From the NCBI RefSeq assembly GCF_026151205.1, contig NC_087082.1, forward strand, positions 7,819,908 to 7,883,907: DNA of 64,000 nt, read 5' to 3'. This document shows, one piece after another, positions 21,901 to 39,176 of this stretch (positions are counted from its first letter, which is position 1; each line of letters opens with the position of its first letter). The DNA is from Bolinopsis microptera (lineage: Eukaryota > Ctenophora > Tentaculata > Lobata > Bolinopsidae). The position numbers and the translations under genes were made by a program. Below the pieces are notes generated by a model. That model was given only the letters and a program-made list of their open reading frames with translations, was not told where the DNA came from and did no database searches.

Positions 21901-22661
21901 CACACATTTAGAACTCCTTCCATACTCCTTCGTGACTAAATTGACGATTTAGAGAATTTTACCTGTTAAAATTTTTGCCGAGATTTACCTCATTTTACCT
22001 CACGAGGCCAGCCAAAAAAGGCAAAATTGGGATGAGGTAAAATGAGGTAAAATGAGGTTGACCCCCCCCCCCCCCAATAAGATCCACGTGATGCCCAAAT
22101 AAGGAGATCTATTACCTTCCAAGTGATGACCGCAGTCAGAGCGAGGGTTGTGAGGCCCAGACACAGGAACTGGTAGACAAGGTGGAGTTTTGTTTGGAAT
22201 GTCAGGGGGGCTTCCACCATCCGGTACACTATCACCGCTGAGGGGAGTTTCATGGTTACTTTATTATGTTTGTTTGTTTGTTTGTTTGTTTGTTTGTTTG
22301 TTTGTTTGTTTGTTTGTTTGTTTGTTTGTTTGTTTGTTTGTTTGTTTGTTTGTTTGTTTGTTTGTTTGTTTTTTTGTTTGTTTGTTTGTTTGTTTGTTTG
22401 TTTGTTTGTTTGTTTGTTTGTTTGTTTGTTTGTTTGTTTGTTTGTTTGTTTGTTTGTTTGTTTGTTTGTTTGTTTGTTACCGTTTGCGAAGCAAGCAGCA
22501 AAGGCGAGTAGCATGAGAAGCTGATGCCAGTTTAGTAACCATAGTAACTCAGTAGCCCCAGGTGTTAGACCCCCCAGATAACCAAATATCCACCACAGAC
22601 TTAGCACTAGGATCAGCAGAATAAGCAGCTGGAAACAGGCGTAGAAACATTGTCGATACAT
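18956..22661 (-). CDS. Cytochrome b561-family transmembrane oxidoreductase, 240 aa, 5 exons
   Basis: Exons: 22661-22481, 22237-22116, 19583-19476, 19374-19235, 19127-18956 (723 bp). Family members are six-helix membrane proteins that pass electrons from ascorbate across a membrane through two b hemes (CYB561, CYBRD1). Matching landmarks are NWHQLLMLLAF (first heme His), AVIVYRM after it with exactly the family spacing, TKLHLVY (second His), FYTFHSWVGGF (third His), and a helix 5-6 region ending YPLEGILVNTLC, matching the family PPEG-NTLG segment. The helix 5 His (His159 of human CYBRD1) is not present: the segment reads KERYSQLKIILIVF. Intron 4 is GC-AG. Intron 1 is mostly a tetranucleotide repeat, and intron 2 is almost all transposon. 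No alternative family fits. Confidence 0.85.
19234..19235 (-). other. GC 5' splice site of b561 intron 4
   Basis: On the minus strand exon 4 ends GACGG and the intron starts GCAAGTACTG. The acceptor is CAG at 19130-19128. Only this GC donor restores the reading frame into the PLEG exon, because no GT in the correct phase exists in the exon 3' half. Confidence 0.7.
19666..22075. mobile_element. 2.4-kb G/C-run-terminated inverted-repeat element in b561 intron 2
   Basis: Ends are 14 Gs then TCAACCTCATTTTACCTCA at the left, and the exact mirror (TGAGGTAAAATGAGGTTGA then 14 Cs) at the right. AATAA on both sides (19661-19665 and 22076-22080) is a possible target duplication. A hairpin-forming block of about 75 bp is present at both ends in direct orientation (CACGAGGCCAGCC and AAAATTGGGATGAGG). 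Inside is a long inverted repeat (20507-20966 and 21518-21973). There is no transposase, so it is non-autonomous. It fills nearly all of the 2532-bp intron. Confidence 0.85.
20507..21973. repeat. Long inverted repeat inside the 2.4-kb element
   Basis: The left arm (about 20507-20966) and right arm (about 21518-21973) are near-complementary over about 450 bp, for example TAACAGGTAAAATTCTC against GAGAATTTTACCTGTTA, and AATGGTTAACTTTAGTC in both orientations. The spacer is about 550 bp. Short frames inside are not credible genes. Confidence 0.85.
22238..22480 (-). repeat. b561 intron 1, composed mostly of (CAAA)n
   Basis: The 243-bp intron starts GTAACAAACAAAC at 22480 and ends CTCCCCTCAG at 22238. 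About 210 bp of it (22266-22478) is an almost pure tetranucleotide repeat with one interruption. The downstream CTCAG acceptor is chosen over AAAG at 22259 because it gives the exact family spacing between the first heme His and VYR. Confidence 0.8.
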
Positions 22662-22992
22662 TTCACTTTCACTTCTAAATTAAGTTTTGCCTATAAAAGA
22701 AGCAAAAATAGTCAAAACTAGTTAGTGGTAGAGAATGAAAAAAATAATAACATAATAAAGTAATAACTTGGAATGTGAGACTATGATTAGTGGCAGGGCA
22801 CCAACAGATATTCTAGGGCCAAAACATTAACAGGAGATAATAAGAACAATGTAACAAGTTAAATAGTAGAGATAAGTGAACTAGTGTATTACTCCAGATA
22901 CTTACACTGCTGTCAGCTAACTAAGCCAACTAAGGTTAACTTGCTCTATACTATATATAACCATACTATAACTATACTCTTATAAACTGGTC

Positions 22993-23235
22993 TGAAATGC
23001 TTGTAGCTGATAAACTGTTCCCTCAGGCTGTGTTAGTTTGTCCAGAGAAATGCTTGTAGCTGATAAACTGTTCCCTCAGGCTGTGTTAGTTTGTCCAGAG
23101 AAATGCTTGTAGCTGATAAACTGTTCCCTCAGGCGGTGTTAGTTTGTAGCTGATAAACTGTTCCCTCAGGCGGTGTTAGTTTGTCCAGAGTAACTGATAA
23201 ACTGTTCCCTCAGGCGGTGTTAGTTTGTCCAGAGA
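22993..23235. repeat. About 53-bp tandem repeat upstream of the b561 gene
   Basis: Units contain GCTTGTAGCTGATAAACTGT and CAGGC(T/G)GTGTTAGTTTGTCC. There are about five copies, the later ones shortened. It lies in the divergent promoter region between the b561 start (22661) and the first candidate UCKL1 exon (23882). Confidence 0.85.
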
Positions 23236-23881
23236 CAGCTGTTGAACTGAACCAGAAGCTGAAGAACGACGAGCTGTGAAGCAGAGCTCACTACTATTAT
23301 TAGTGCTGTTGTATAGAGTTAGCTCACTGCTAAGTGTTAATATTGTATAAAGTTGTCACTACATCAAATCAAATATAGTAGCAATAAATCAGATAAGTTA
23401 AATTAAGAGCGACTTTTTATACAAAGTACGTCCGTTCAGGATATACTGTCAGATTTGTAAATAATTTTGTAATATACCTTATACAGTGCGTTGTTAATTT
23501 ATTATTATGTCAGAATTATACAGTATTTAATGTACAGAATATTGAAGATTCTCATTTTTCTCTAGTCAATTTCAAAAGTTCAAGAGCACGAACATTGTTT
23601 CCTAATTTTCTGTTTCATCAAATTTCACCGGAAACCCCAGTGAAATGAGCATCGACAGCTTTATATGGAACTGATAAAAATGTGTAGATTACAATTAGTT
23701 CTTAAGATGAGCGCGTATTTACTGAGTTATTGCTTAACTTAAAACCTTTGTGCGAAATAAAATGGTACAGTAACTACTTTTATAATTTTCATCAGTTACC
23801 CATCTGGCTTCAACACAATTGTGTAAAATCTTGATGAGTAATTAATTGCCTAATTTATTACCTTATTAATTAAGGATTAAT

Positions 23882-23957
23882 ATGGAATTCTCCATAGTCA
23901 TGGTAAAAGATCAGAGCATTGGCACTTTTAATAACAGACAAAGACATATCAGTAATG
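23882..23957 (+). CDS. Candidate alternative first exon A of UCKL1
   Basis: ATG at 23882 opens 25 codons (MEFSIVMVKDQSIGTF...) and ends AGTAATG|GTAAGT in phase 1, the phase required by UCKL1 exon 2 at 28506. No homology supports it. Confidence 0.4.
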
Positions 23958-24425
23958 GTAAGTTTATCTTTTTATAATATGTTCGTGTGTGTCAATTTTT
24001 TGTTTCAGTGGTAGCTTTATCTTGTCTACTTGGCTCACTTATTCGTCACTTCACTCAATTGAGAGGAAATTAAAAACCATTATATGTACTCGTTCAGAAA
24101 TCTAGTGAATTCTCTTTTATTTTACCGTACAGTAATTAACTAAATACCTAAGTTACCCTATTAGTTCATTCCCAAAATTCACGATTTTCCGTCTATCCTA
24201 CTCTAGTTTTAGTCCCAGGTATTAGAAGTTCCTGTTCTTAGGCTGTAAGTTAGTTATATCTTACTTAATCTAAAATATTATTCAACTCAACATTATTAGA
24301 AGAACATCGGATTTATTCAGCTGTTTATTCATGTTGAGTAGATCTTAAAATTTGTAGGGTATGTATTCACTATTCACTATTTACATTTACATGCAGTCCT
24401 GTTTATCTTACACCTTTATACAACA

Positions 24426-24447
24426 ATGGCTGACATCCTTCTGAATG
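24426..24447 (+). CDS. Candidate alternative first exon B of UCKL1
   Basis: MADILLN, then G|GTAAGT in phase 1. The context before the ATG (CAACA) is good. Confidence 0.38.
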
Positions 24448-24555
24448 GTAAGTTATTGCACCAATAATAAAGTTAAGATATGCGATATTGTTTTAGATAT
24501 ACTCATCTTGTATCCGTTTCAGGCACTTCGCAGTTTTCTGCAACCTATTGACTTA

Positions 24556-24712
24556 GGAAGCGTTCACATATGACGTCAGCAAGATTTTGGCCAATTTTAC
24601 CCACATCCCCCCCCCCCCCCCCGGCCATGTCAGCAACTGTCAGCATCGAGCGACCCCCACCCCAAACCCACCGTCCCGGCTCCCCCGTCTGCTGCTGACG
24701 TAATATGGGAAC
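24556..24712. mobile_element. MITE-like element, relative of 38338-38632
   Basis: The left end is GGAAGCGTTCACATATGACG and the right end has TGCTGACGTAATATGGGAAC, imperfect inverted repeats sharing GCGTTCACATAT with the element at 38338. A run of 16 Cs (24607-24622) lies inside. Confidence 0.55.
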
Positions 24713-24980
24713 AATGCAACCCGGAAGTTTGTTCCGTACGTAACCCTTCATAACTAGAAAACAATCTGATCTTATTAGGATCAGCGTACTAAGTTAATCT
24801 AATATCCTTTCCTCTTCTTATCTAAGCTGATTTACAAAACCAAGGAAAATTACACGTTCGAATTGCAACTTGTATTACCGAGAACTCTTTATACCCTTGT
24901 AATATCGGCTGTGGGGCTTCCTCTACATATAGAGGTTACTGGTTATAGTGTGTTGTTAGAGATCGTGGGTTGTTGTTGTC

Positions 24981-24999
24981 ATGTCTTTTAATAAACCAG
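24981..24999 (+). CDS. Candidate alternative first exon C of UCKL1
   Basis: MSFNKP, then G|GTGAGC in phase 1, compatible with exon 2 at 28506. Confidence 0.38.
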
Positions 25000-25084
25000 G
25001 TGAGCCGTTGATCCAGCTTTTATTAGGTAATTTATTGATAATGATTATTTCAGGCCAAGTTTTTACACACATTAGTTGGCGTGG

Positions 25085-25210
25085 TTCACATAGTCTAGTT
25101 CGACACGCACTCTAGTTCGACAACTTAAGTCGCCATAAATCACCCCTGTCGAACTTCGGTACGCATCGAACTAGAGTCCAGGTACTCTAGTTCGACAAAT
25201 AGTTTCTGCT
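25085..25210. repeat. TCGAACTAGAGTAC-type repeat, copy near UCKL1
   Basis: Contains ACTCTAGTTCGACAAC, CCTGTCGAACTTCGGTACG and TCGAACTAGAGTCCAGGTA, closely matching 51380-51475. Confidence 0.75.
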
Positions 25211-25838
25211 TGTGATCCAAGGCCTATTGCCGAGTCCTTATCATGATATGATCACAGGGTTCAATGGCAGGTGCACGAGATCAGAAAGTTCAAAACGTTA
25301 GGATAATTTTAAAACAATTTTCTGACATCTAACAACCAGTGAACCAGCGATTAGAAATTTTAGAACCTTTCAGTATAATTTTATTTCTCCTGTCTGCCAA
25401 CGGTTCCGGTCTAGCAAACAGGAAAATAGATTGATATCCGACCGTTTCCAGTTCAGCAGCCAAATCTCTAGACCGGTACTCGGTTACTAGTCGTTTAATT
25501 ACATCAAGTGTGGTATTTGGTCAATATTCATATAGCGCACTCAATCTAGATCTATAAAACGGAGTACGATTTACCACTGCACGATATTCCTTTATCTCTC
25601 CGCTTAGTCTACAATTCTGCTAACTAACAATTAAGTCTGAGGTCGGTTAAAAGTTTATAGATTTAGAAGTTTAGATTATAGTGTATTTTTGACCTTAAAT
25701 TGGATACAGCAGAAGAAATGTTAGGGTTTGCCGAACTACAGTACGTGTACCTGTTGGCGTACTCAGCAATCTAGCTATTGAATTTTCATCTTGAATATGG
25801 GACACAAACTGACCGAATTCATCTTTTAGGGAAATGAT

Positions 25839-25905
25839 ATGAGCTGGAATCGGTCCAAGCTGTCTATTTACGGCTTATCAAATGATTATCATATTCCACT
25901 CACTG
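25839..25905 (+). CDS. Candidate alternative first exon D of UCKL1
   Basis: MSWNRSKLSIYGLSNDY... (22 codons), then ACTG|GTGAGA in phase 1, compatible with exon 2 at 28506. Confidence 0.38.
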
Positions 25906-25910
25906 GTGAG

Positions 25911-27245
25911 AAAACGTTCTGCTTTTAGCTGTTCTCGCTAGTTTCATTTACCGCTCGATACTCTTCTTAGGATGGCGATATTAATACGTATAATTTATAT
26001 TTTATATTTACATAATTGCTATTTCTGAAGTGCCAACTTTGCCATCAACCGGAGCTAAACTTGCAAGATAGTACCGGCTATCAAATTACACTATATATTA
26101 GAGCATATACTATATTATTCGTGTAACAGTATATCTGTATAATTATATATTACTGTCTAGAGTTTCCAGGTTCATAACGTTCCTACAAAGTAACATTGTT
26201 TGAGGACCCTCTGGGCCCTATGGGCTCACAAATACTATTATACGGGTGTAGCACATTATGTTTGGTATGTTTCCAAGTTGCTATGATACGGATTACGGGT
26301 GTAGCATATGTTTGGTATGTTGCCAAGTTATTCAGCAAAGTAACATTAGACCAAACCTTGAAAATTAAATATGCTAATATAATGACGTATTGTATGCTAA
26401 TTTCAAGTCGTTTCGATAACTTTTTATTTCTGGAATTTTATCTCCACCGTAAGCTGTGTCCTTCATTCTAAGCTCAGCCACTTATCGATAATTCAGCGGA
26501 CATCAGTATTTAGATAATAACCTTTACATTCTGTGACTGGTTGTTATAACGACTGGTTGTTATAAGGCGACACTGTGTATTCTCTGCTTAAATTTCCAGT
26601 TATATATTATCAAGTACATTCCTGGTGTACAGTCAAGAAGTAAAACTGTTGTTATATTGTATACAGTTGAAGACGTGTACTACTATATAGGTAAATATTA
26701 TGCTATAAATGGAATAGTACAAAGTGCAATGTGTGCATTGTGTATACCCTGTACAATGTGTACAATGTGTATACCATGTACAATGTACATGCATCTAATT
26801 CCGGCTTGCAGCAGTAACACAGTAACACAGTATGTTCTAATAGAGCAGTAGTTTGCTTCTTACTCCCGTACTTGTTATACTACCATTTACCATTTTGCCG
26901 AAGCATTGCAATTAATCTTAGTCTCATCATGGTCACATGCATCTACTAGTGCAAGTGTGTTAATGTATATAATATGTGATGTGCATGTTTTATATTTTAA
27001 ATTTCCGGTAAAGTTGTCCAGTAGCTTTTTCCGATCAGTTCGTCGTTCGAATGTTTTATTCAGTGAAATATAATGAATATTTTATCTTCATAATCACAAT
27101 TTTATCGCAGTTGTGATCGCTATTTTAAAATCTAAACAGTCCTCTTTTTTAACAAATAAGTGGCGACGCAACTCTTTGAATAGTTAACAATGACTTTATT
27201 CTCTTTTCTTAGCTGTGAGCCACAATTCTCTATCAGAGTTATCAC
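25911..27245. other. Intronic/upstream AT-rich sequence
   Basis: No convincing exon is seen. A small GTACAATGTG iteration lies at 26725-26785, and CACATTATGTTTGGTATGTT-type direct repeats at 26255-26330. Confidence 0.4.
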
Positions 27246-27584
27246 CTGTACTACTGTACTACTGTACTGCTGTACTACTGTACTACTGTACTACTGTACT
27301 GCTGTACTGCTGTACTGCTGTACTGCTGTACTACTGTACTGCTGTACTGCTGTACTACTGTACTGCTGTACAGCTGTACAGCTGTACTACTGTACTACTG
27401 TACTACTGTACTGCTGTACTGCTGTACTACTGTACTGCTGTACTACTGTACTGCTGTACTACTGTACTGCTGTACTGCTGTACTGCTGTACTACTGTACT
27501 ACTGTACTACTGTACTACTGTACTACTGTACTACTGTACTGCTGTACTGCTGTACTACTGTACTACTGTACTACTACTACTACC
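27246..27584. repeat. 8-bp tandem repeat GTACT(A/G)CT just upstream of the UCKL1 start
   Basis: About 42 units alternate GTACTACT and GTACTGCT, with two CAGCTGTA variants. It ends 39 bp before the ATG at 27623 and is likely promoter or 5' UTR. The frame through it is open in phase with UCKL1, but its YCTTVLL-type translation is repeat, not protein evidence. Confidence 0.92.
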
Positions 27585-27622
27585 ACATGTACTCATTCTA
27601 TAATAGTAAGGAACACAAGATA

Positions 27623-33936
<6,314 letters not shown>

Positions 33937-34980
33937 GAGGATTGTTCGTCACATAGAACGATAACCCTTGAAGATGATAATAACATTGGTAACTGTGATG
34001 TTTTGTAGTAGTATTATGGATAATGACTATGACATGGTCCTTAACTGATCACGTTTTAAACAATACTAAATCATTATATGATGGGGCATATTGCAATGAT
34101 AGTAATTTAATAATAATATAATACCGATTTAATGGGAATTCATTTAATTTCAATTTTTAAATGTTTTATACTGACTGTAGGAGTTTCTGATGCAATTCTT
34201 GCCAAAATGTCAAGGCTGTTAAATTCGTCAAAAAAAGTACGGCGTATTTAGAGTTCTCAAAAATACGCGAATAATTCGCCAATTTACTCAACTACTTCAA
34301 GTTTAAATTTTTAGGGCTGTTAAATTCGCCAAGAAATGCGCGGAAAAATCAGTAAAAACGCGGCTGTGGGAACGCGCAGCATTCTCGAGTATGATATGAT
34401 CTCGCGCCTCCGCAGTAATTTTAAATTTTCCCTGCCACGTGTTGACTATCGTGAACATTTTGGTGCGCACACGTGATTTTCTTGTCCCGCATTTATTTTA
34501 AATACGGACATTTTAAGAGAAAAATTCGTGTGCGAATTTAATTCGAATAATACGTTTAATGCGAATTTCACAGCATTGAACAAAAAGGAAACACCGCATG
34601 CGGCGCCTCTAGCTCAGTATGGTAAATTGTAACCATTGCATTGTATCCGCTGGGCTTTTATATTTTTATGTATATGATGTTTTTAAGGTATTGAACTTTG
34701 GTCTTTGATTCACAAATACTAAATAGGAATTTGGAATTGAATATAAATATTTGTAAAATTAAGAAGTTTGTTATTTTCCTCAAGTAGGTAATCTGTAAGT
34801 TTGGATCTATTTTTAAACTGTTATATTAGATAAACAAGTGTGAAGTGTAACGGTTGGTTTAGGTTGCGAAACATTTGAATTTCAGATGAGTGAATTGGTC
34901 GTATGTTTGATGTTTTAAGTTTTAAAAATGTTCTTATTGAAATGTGAAAGGCTTTTCTTTAAGTTTATCGTTTATTCTAG
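33937..34980. other. UCKL1 3' flank
   Basis: No gene is seen. GGCTGTTAAATTCG occurs twice (34208 and 34316), suggesting a small old duplication. Confidence 0.4.
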
Positions 34981-35590
34981 GGGGTGCACGATAATAAAAA
35001 TAAACTTGCTCGGATTTTCAAAATTTTTGTACCATTGTTTTTTAGAGACTGTGAGAATTTTCGCAGTACCAAATTTGTCATACCTTTTTGGAATGATCAG
35101 TGAGTTTCGCCTAGGTGCCATATTTGATGGTGCGCGGCTTTTGGAGCAAAATTAGGCGTAAAAGTCGCGTAATTTGACGAAATTCGTTGATTTTTGTCGT
35201 ATTATTCTGTCATATCTTCAGTTCCTGAACATGAATCATGCCGAAAATTTGTCAGAACCTTCCAATCATACTCAACTACCGAACCCAAATTAGTTGGGAG
35301 AGATTGGCCTTGATTAAGAGGTCTAAAAATGACAAAATCAAAAATAGATATAAATTCGTCGATAACTCAAATTCTGACCATCGAAATTGCTCAAACTAAT
35401 TTAGGTTCAGTAGAACATAAGTGTTTACGTAATGCGTAAGCTGACCAAATTTCAACAAAATTGTTATTATATGGGAAGTATTATAACTTTTTGATTGTTT
35501 CCGAAATAATGTGCTGGCCGAAATACGAGCTAAAAAACCATTCAATGGTCAGTGCGCGCGCCTTACGGTCGATGACGCACGGCCTATTTT
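34981..35590. mobile_element. Dispersed repeat X, copy 2
   Basis: About 610 bp matching 856-1473 from GGGGTGCACGATAA to GCGCACGGCCTA, with small indels. Confidence 0.7.
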
Positions 35591-35614
35591 TTCTCCTAAA
35601 ATGTTCATTGACGG

Positions 35615-36215
35615 ATGTTACTCGTCTAAATTTCTTCGAAGTAGCGCGCGCCGGGCCTGATCGTCAACAATGTTCAAAGTGGTTCATAAACCTTGCGATA
35701 AAATCTGAAACCTTGCTGGACAGCTCAAATGTTTATCAAAACCCGAAAATAGGTACAGTGGATCGAGTGTGTATCGTGGTTATTATTATTCATATTGTCG
35801 CCTTCTTTCAAACTAGAACATAGAAGAAATACCCGGTCGTGCTAAATTCAATTACCAAGAGCGTGCTTACTGGGCGGCGCTCAGCCTGCGCCTGCCATTC
35901 CGCCAAATCTCTATGATTATAAACATAAATATAATAGCCTGGGGTCCCCATGTAAGACTAAGAGCGTGCTTAATTATTGTCCATTGTTAATGGACTAGCC
36001 CGCGCGCGCTACTTCGTATAGTAGCACTTGCCTCGGGCCAACATTTCGAGAAGAAAGCGGCGCGCGCTATATGCTATATCGAAGAAATTTACAATTTAGA
36101 CGAGTAACATCCGCCAAACTAAACTACTTTTTACTGGGCGGCGCTCAGCCTGTCATTCCGCCGAATCTTTATATATGAACATAATAGCCTGGGGTCCCCA
36201 GGTAAAACTACTTTA
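35615..36215. repeat. Cluster of composite repeat modules A and B
   Basis: An inverted A piece (35615-35660) is followed by B (35868-35955), A (35985-36112) and B (36127-36208). Confidence 0.7.
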
Positions 36216-36784
36216 CACTCGAACTTCAAGATTTTTCTAAAAGTCCAGTTTAAAGTTCAACCAACTCGGATCGACGTATTTTGTATTTTTAAACACTGAA
36301 TCCGAATTACCCCACAATCTACATAACATTGACATATGATTGAAATTCTCCCCTGGCCTGGCGAGATTTCGGTGAAAACTGATCAAGTGACATATATCAT
36401 AATATAAGGAAGTTGGTTTAATTTCGAGGGGCCGGGCCGGGAGGGTTAGGGTAAAGGTTTTAGCAAATGCCTCGGTTAGTGGTTAGGGTTTTGATTGTCA
36501 TACGTTGTATGACCCGCCGCGCACGAAGTGCGCGGCTCCCCCTGTAGCGTCGAAGTGAAGGGACCGTGGGGGTCACCACGTGATACAAGGTTTTGAATAG
36601 TCACTCAGCGCTACGTAGAGAAAAATGTACTTAGCTTGCTAAATGCTAGTCTCTCGCTTGGTTCCCTTCATGGAACATAAAAATACTTGCCCCACGTTGT
36701 GGGCGCGCACGAGTGCTCGGCTGCATATCGTGAATTGTTGCTTTCGCCACGCAGCACGGTAGTAAATAAAATAAAATGAGGATC
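36216..36784. other. GC-richer spacer
   Basis: Includes CGCGCACGAAGTGCGCGG (short hairpin, 36518-36535). No gene is seen. Confidence 0.4.
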
Positions 36785-36905
36785 GCGACGTGAGAAAAAG
36801 TTGACGGATGTTACTCGTCTAAATTTCTTCGAAGTAGCGCGCGCCGCTTTCTTCTCGATGGCAAGTGCTACGAAGTAGCGCGCGCCGGGCCAGACCATTA
36901 ACAAT
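36785..36905 (-). repeat. Composite repeat module A, inverted copy
   Basis: Reads GTTACTCGTCTAAATTTCTTCGAAGTAGCG-type sequence on the plus strand, ending GGCCAGACCATTAACAATGG. Confidence 0.75.
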
Positions 36906-38337
36906 GGTCAAGAGAAAAAGTTGCTACACGTTGTATATCTTTTATTTTATTATAAACCTACGAACTAAATCGCTCACCCCAATTTTTAACAAGAATTGCG
37001 CCCGCCGCCCGTTGTTTCGTTTTGGCGGACGCTAGATTTCCATTCCACATTCACTATAACTATGTATAAATATAAGAGCTCTAATCAGCTCCTAACGGGT
37101 GATACTCGTAAAATATCTGTTCCATGGACCGTCGACGAGTGACGAGTTCAACTCGGCGCGCGTCCTGGTAGGTTGTAAACCTACAAATCAGCTCACTTCA
37201 TAATAATAATATTGAAACACATCAGTACACTACGCATGGCACGTACAAATTGGGCTTATTACATAAAACTATACATTACATAGTGTCATAGTATAAATTA
37301 AAATACGGCGCTCGAACCGCGCATTCATTGACCACAGGCTAGCTATACAGTATACACCACATCTCCGCAAGCAATCCTCGCGCGCGTGCGCACGGCAAGT
37401 TGACATGGTAACGAACGGAAGTAAGGAACACGGCATATATTTGACCCACCTACCGCAATCTCCAAAATCCACGTTTTTCTGCAAAAACGACCATTTGTAA
37501 CCTTTCACGTTTTAATTTCGTTCGGCTGCAAAACTATAAAAACCAAAGTCACGTGAAAATTTAGGGCGAGCGAATAATAGTATTACTATTAGTAAAACTA
37601 AAAGCCATTTTTAACGATTATAATTCCATTTTTAACGCTTATAATTCCGAAGGCGCAGTTCATAATTATATCTCCACAGAAAGCACCCTCCCCAAATTTC
37701 GCGTGCATGGTAGTAACTTCTTTCAAACTTCATGAATATATGGAAATAAGATCTTTTGCTATTTAAAATCAATATCAAATATATGCATGTGTTATAGATG
37801 GAGGATATAATATAGTGATAATTGATTGATTGACAATTCCAACCCATCCACATCGTACTGCAGACTGTTCTGCTTCGAAGCAAGCATGACAATGCGCGTC
37901 GAAGTCCTCGTGATTAATCATCAACCGCAACATCAAACGTGTACAAATGAAACGAAGTTTATCAATTGTTAATGTTTTGATGAATGACTCTTATTTTAAA
38001 CATTGATTCATTGATGAGAAAAGCATTAAAGAATTGCAACTAAGTCTAAAGTCTAGTGGTGCACTTGTAGTCTTGAACGGGAGTTGGGGAATTGTAAATC
38101 TACTTCTAGTGGTGGGCTATATTATAAATTATTTGGCGCACCGTGCCTTCTGCATTCTAATGTCTGAATTCTGATCTTCACTATTACCTGTACGCGAGAA
38201 ACGAAAGTGAATAACAAGCTGAGAAATGCCTTTGAAATAGGTCACGTTTTTGACATTTGAGACTGTTGTTAATGTTGGTTGTACTGTATACCTACGTGCT
38301 ACGGTTCATATTAATTATATTCATAGTCCTACCTAAG
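36906..38337. other. Intergenic sequence with one half of a dispersed inverted pair
   Basis: 37097-37190 (ACGGGTGATACTCGTAAAAT through GTAGGTTGTAAACCTACAA) recurs inverted at 39734-39820. I see no gene in the remainder. Confidence 0.5.
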
Positions 38338-38632
38338 GGAGCGTTCACATATTGCGTTAGCAGCAGAGGGTTTTTGGGAATGCTGACGGAGGGGTCTGGG
38401 CCTTGCTGATACCTGAATTTTTGCCAACGTTTTTATGATGCAAATCACAAATCAATATGATTAACAATAAAACTTCGAAAATCTCCTTAATATTAATATT
38501 TAATATTTCAGTGGACTAAAGTCTGTTGACATTGAGCAACTGTTTAAATCAGGCAGTTGAGCCCGATCGGCCCAGTTGCTGATGGGAGAGGGGAGTTGCC
38601 AAAAACTTGCTGATGTAATATGTGAACGCTCC
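38338..38632. mobile_element. MITE-like TIR element, 295 bp
   Basis: Ends GGAGCGTTCACATATTGCG and TAATATGTGAACGCTCC are inverted repeats, with TTAGCAGCAG and TTGCTGATG just inside. No ORF; target duplication unclear. Confidence 0.75.
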
Positions 38633-39176
38633 GGAGGCTGAAGACTAAAGTAGGATGTGGTGAAAGGAAGCTACTATAATTCCAAAATATTATGGTCCAC
38701 CACTAGAAGTAGAAACTCCCTGCCACCCTGTACTAAGTATACTGTAAATATTGTACTTAACTATACCCTTACCTACCTGATCAATGCAGAGCTAAAACAA
38801 ACTTTATTATATTTATATACAATGAACGTCATTGCGTCAAAAATATCCACTCACGTCATCTCTTGGTTGGGTTATTAAAGTAAAATATATAAAAACGAGC
38901 AACTGCGAACGTAGTTTTACTTTTATGATTATACACTTACAGCCGATACTACGGTATTTAAATATCCAACACACTTCCAACAACACATCTTTCGTAAATA
39001 GATTGGCAATTTTGAAACAGAAAATGCACCGTACATCTGCTTCTTTAAATTACTTTCGATTCTAAATTGTAAAGTCTGCAAGTTACAGTTTACACGAGTA
39101 TTATCTTTGAGTTAACGTTTGACATTATAACGCCGCAAATATAAAATGTGAGCGTCGAACTCATTTTGTGTGGCAT

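Noticed and set aside
21990..22661. A 223-aa protein with a long NKQT repeat
   Set aside because: It is b561 exon 1, intron 1 (tetranucleotide repeat), exon 2 and part of intron 2 read straight through. Splicing restores family spacing.
27190..27603. Cys-Thr-Leu-Tyr repeat protein over the 8-bp array
   Set aside because: Any 8-bp repeat lacking stops gives such frames; there is no signal peptide or conserved part.
36440..36460. Telomere-like TTAGGG sequence
   Set aside because: Only one or two imperfect units; not an array.
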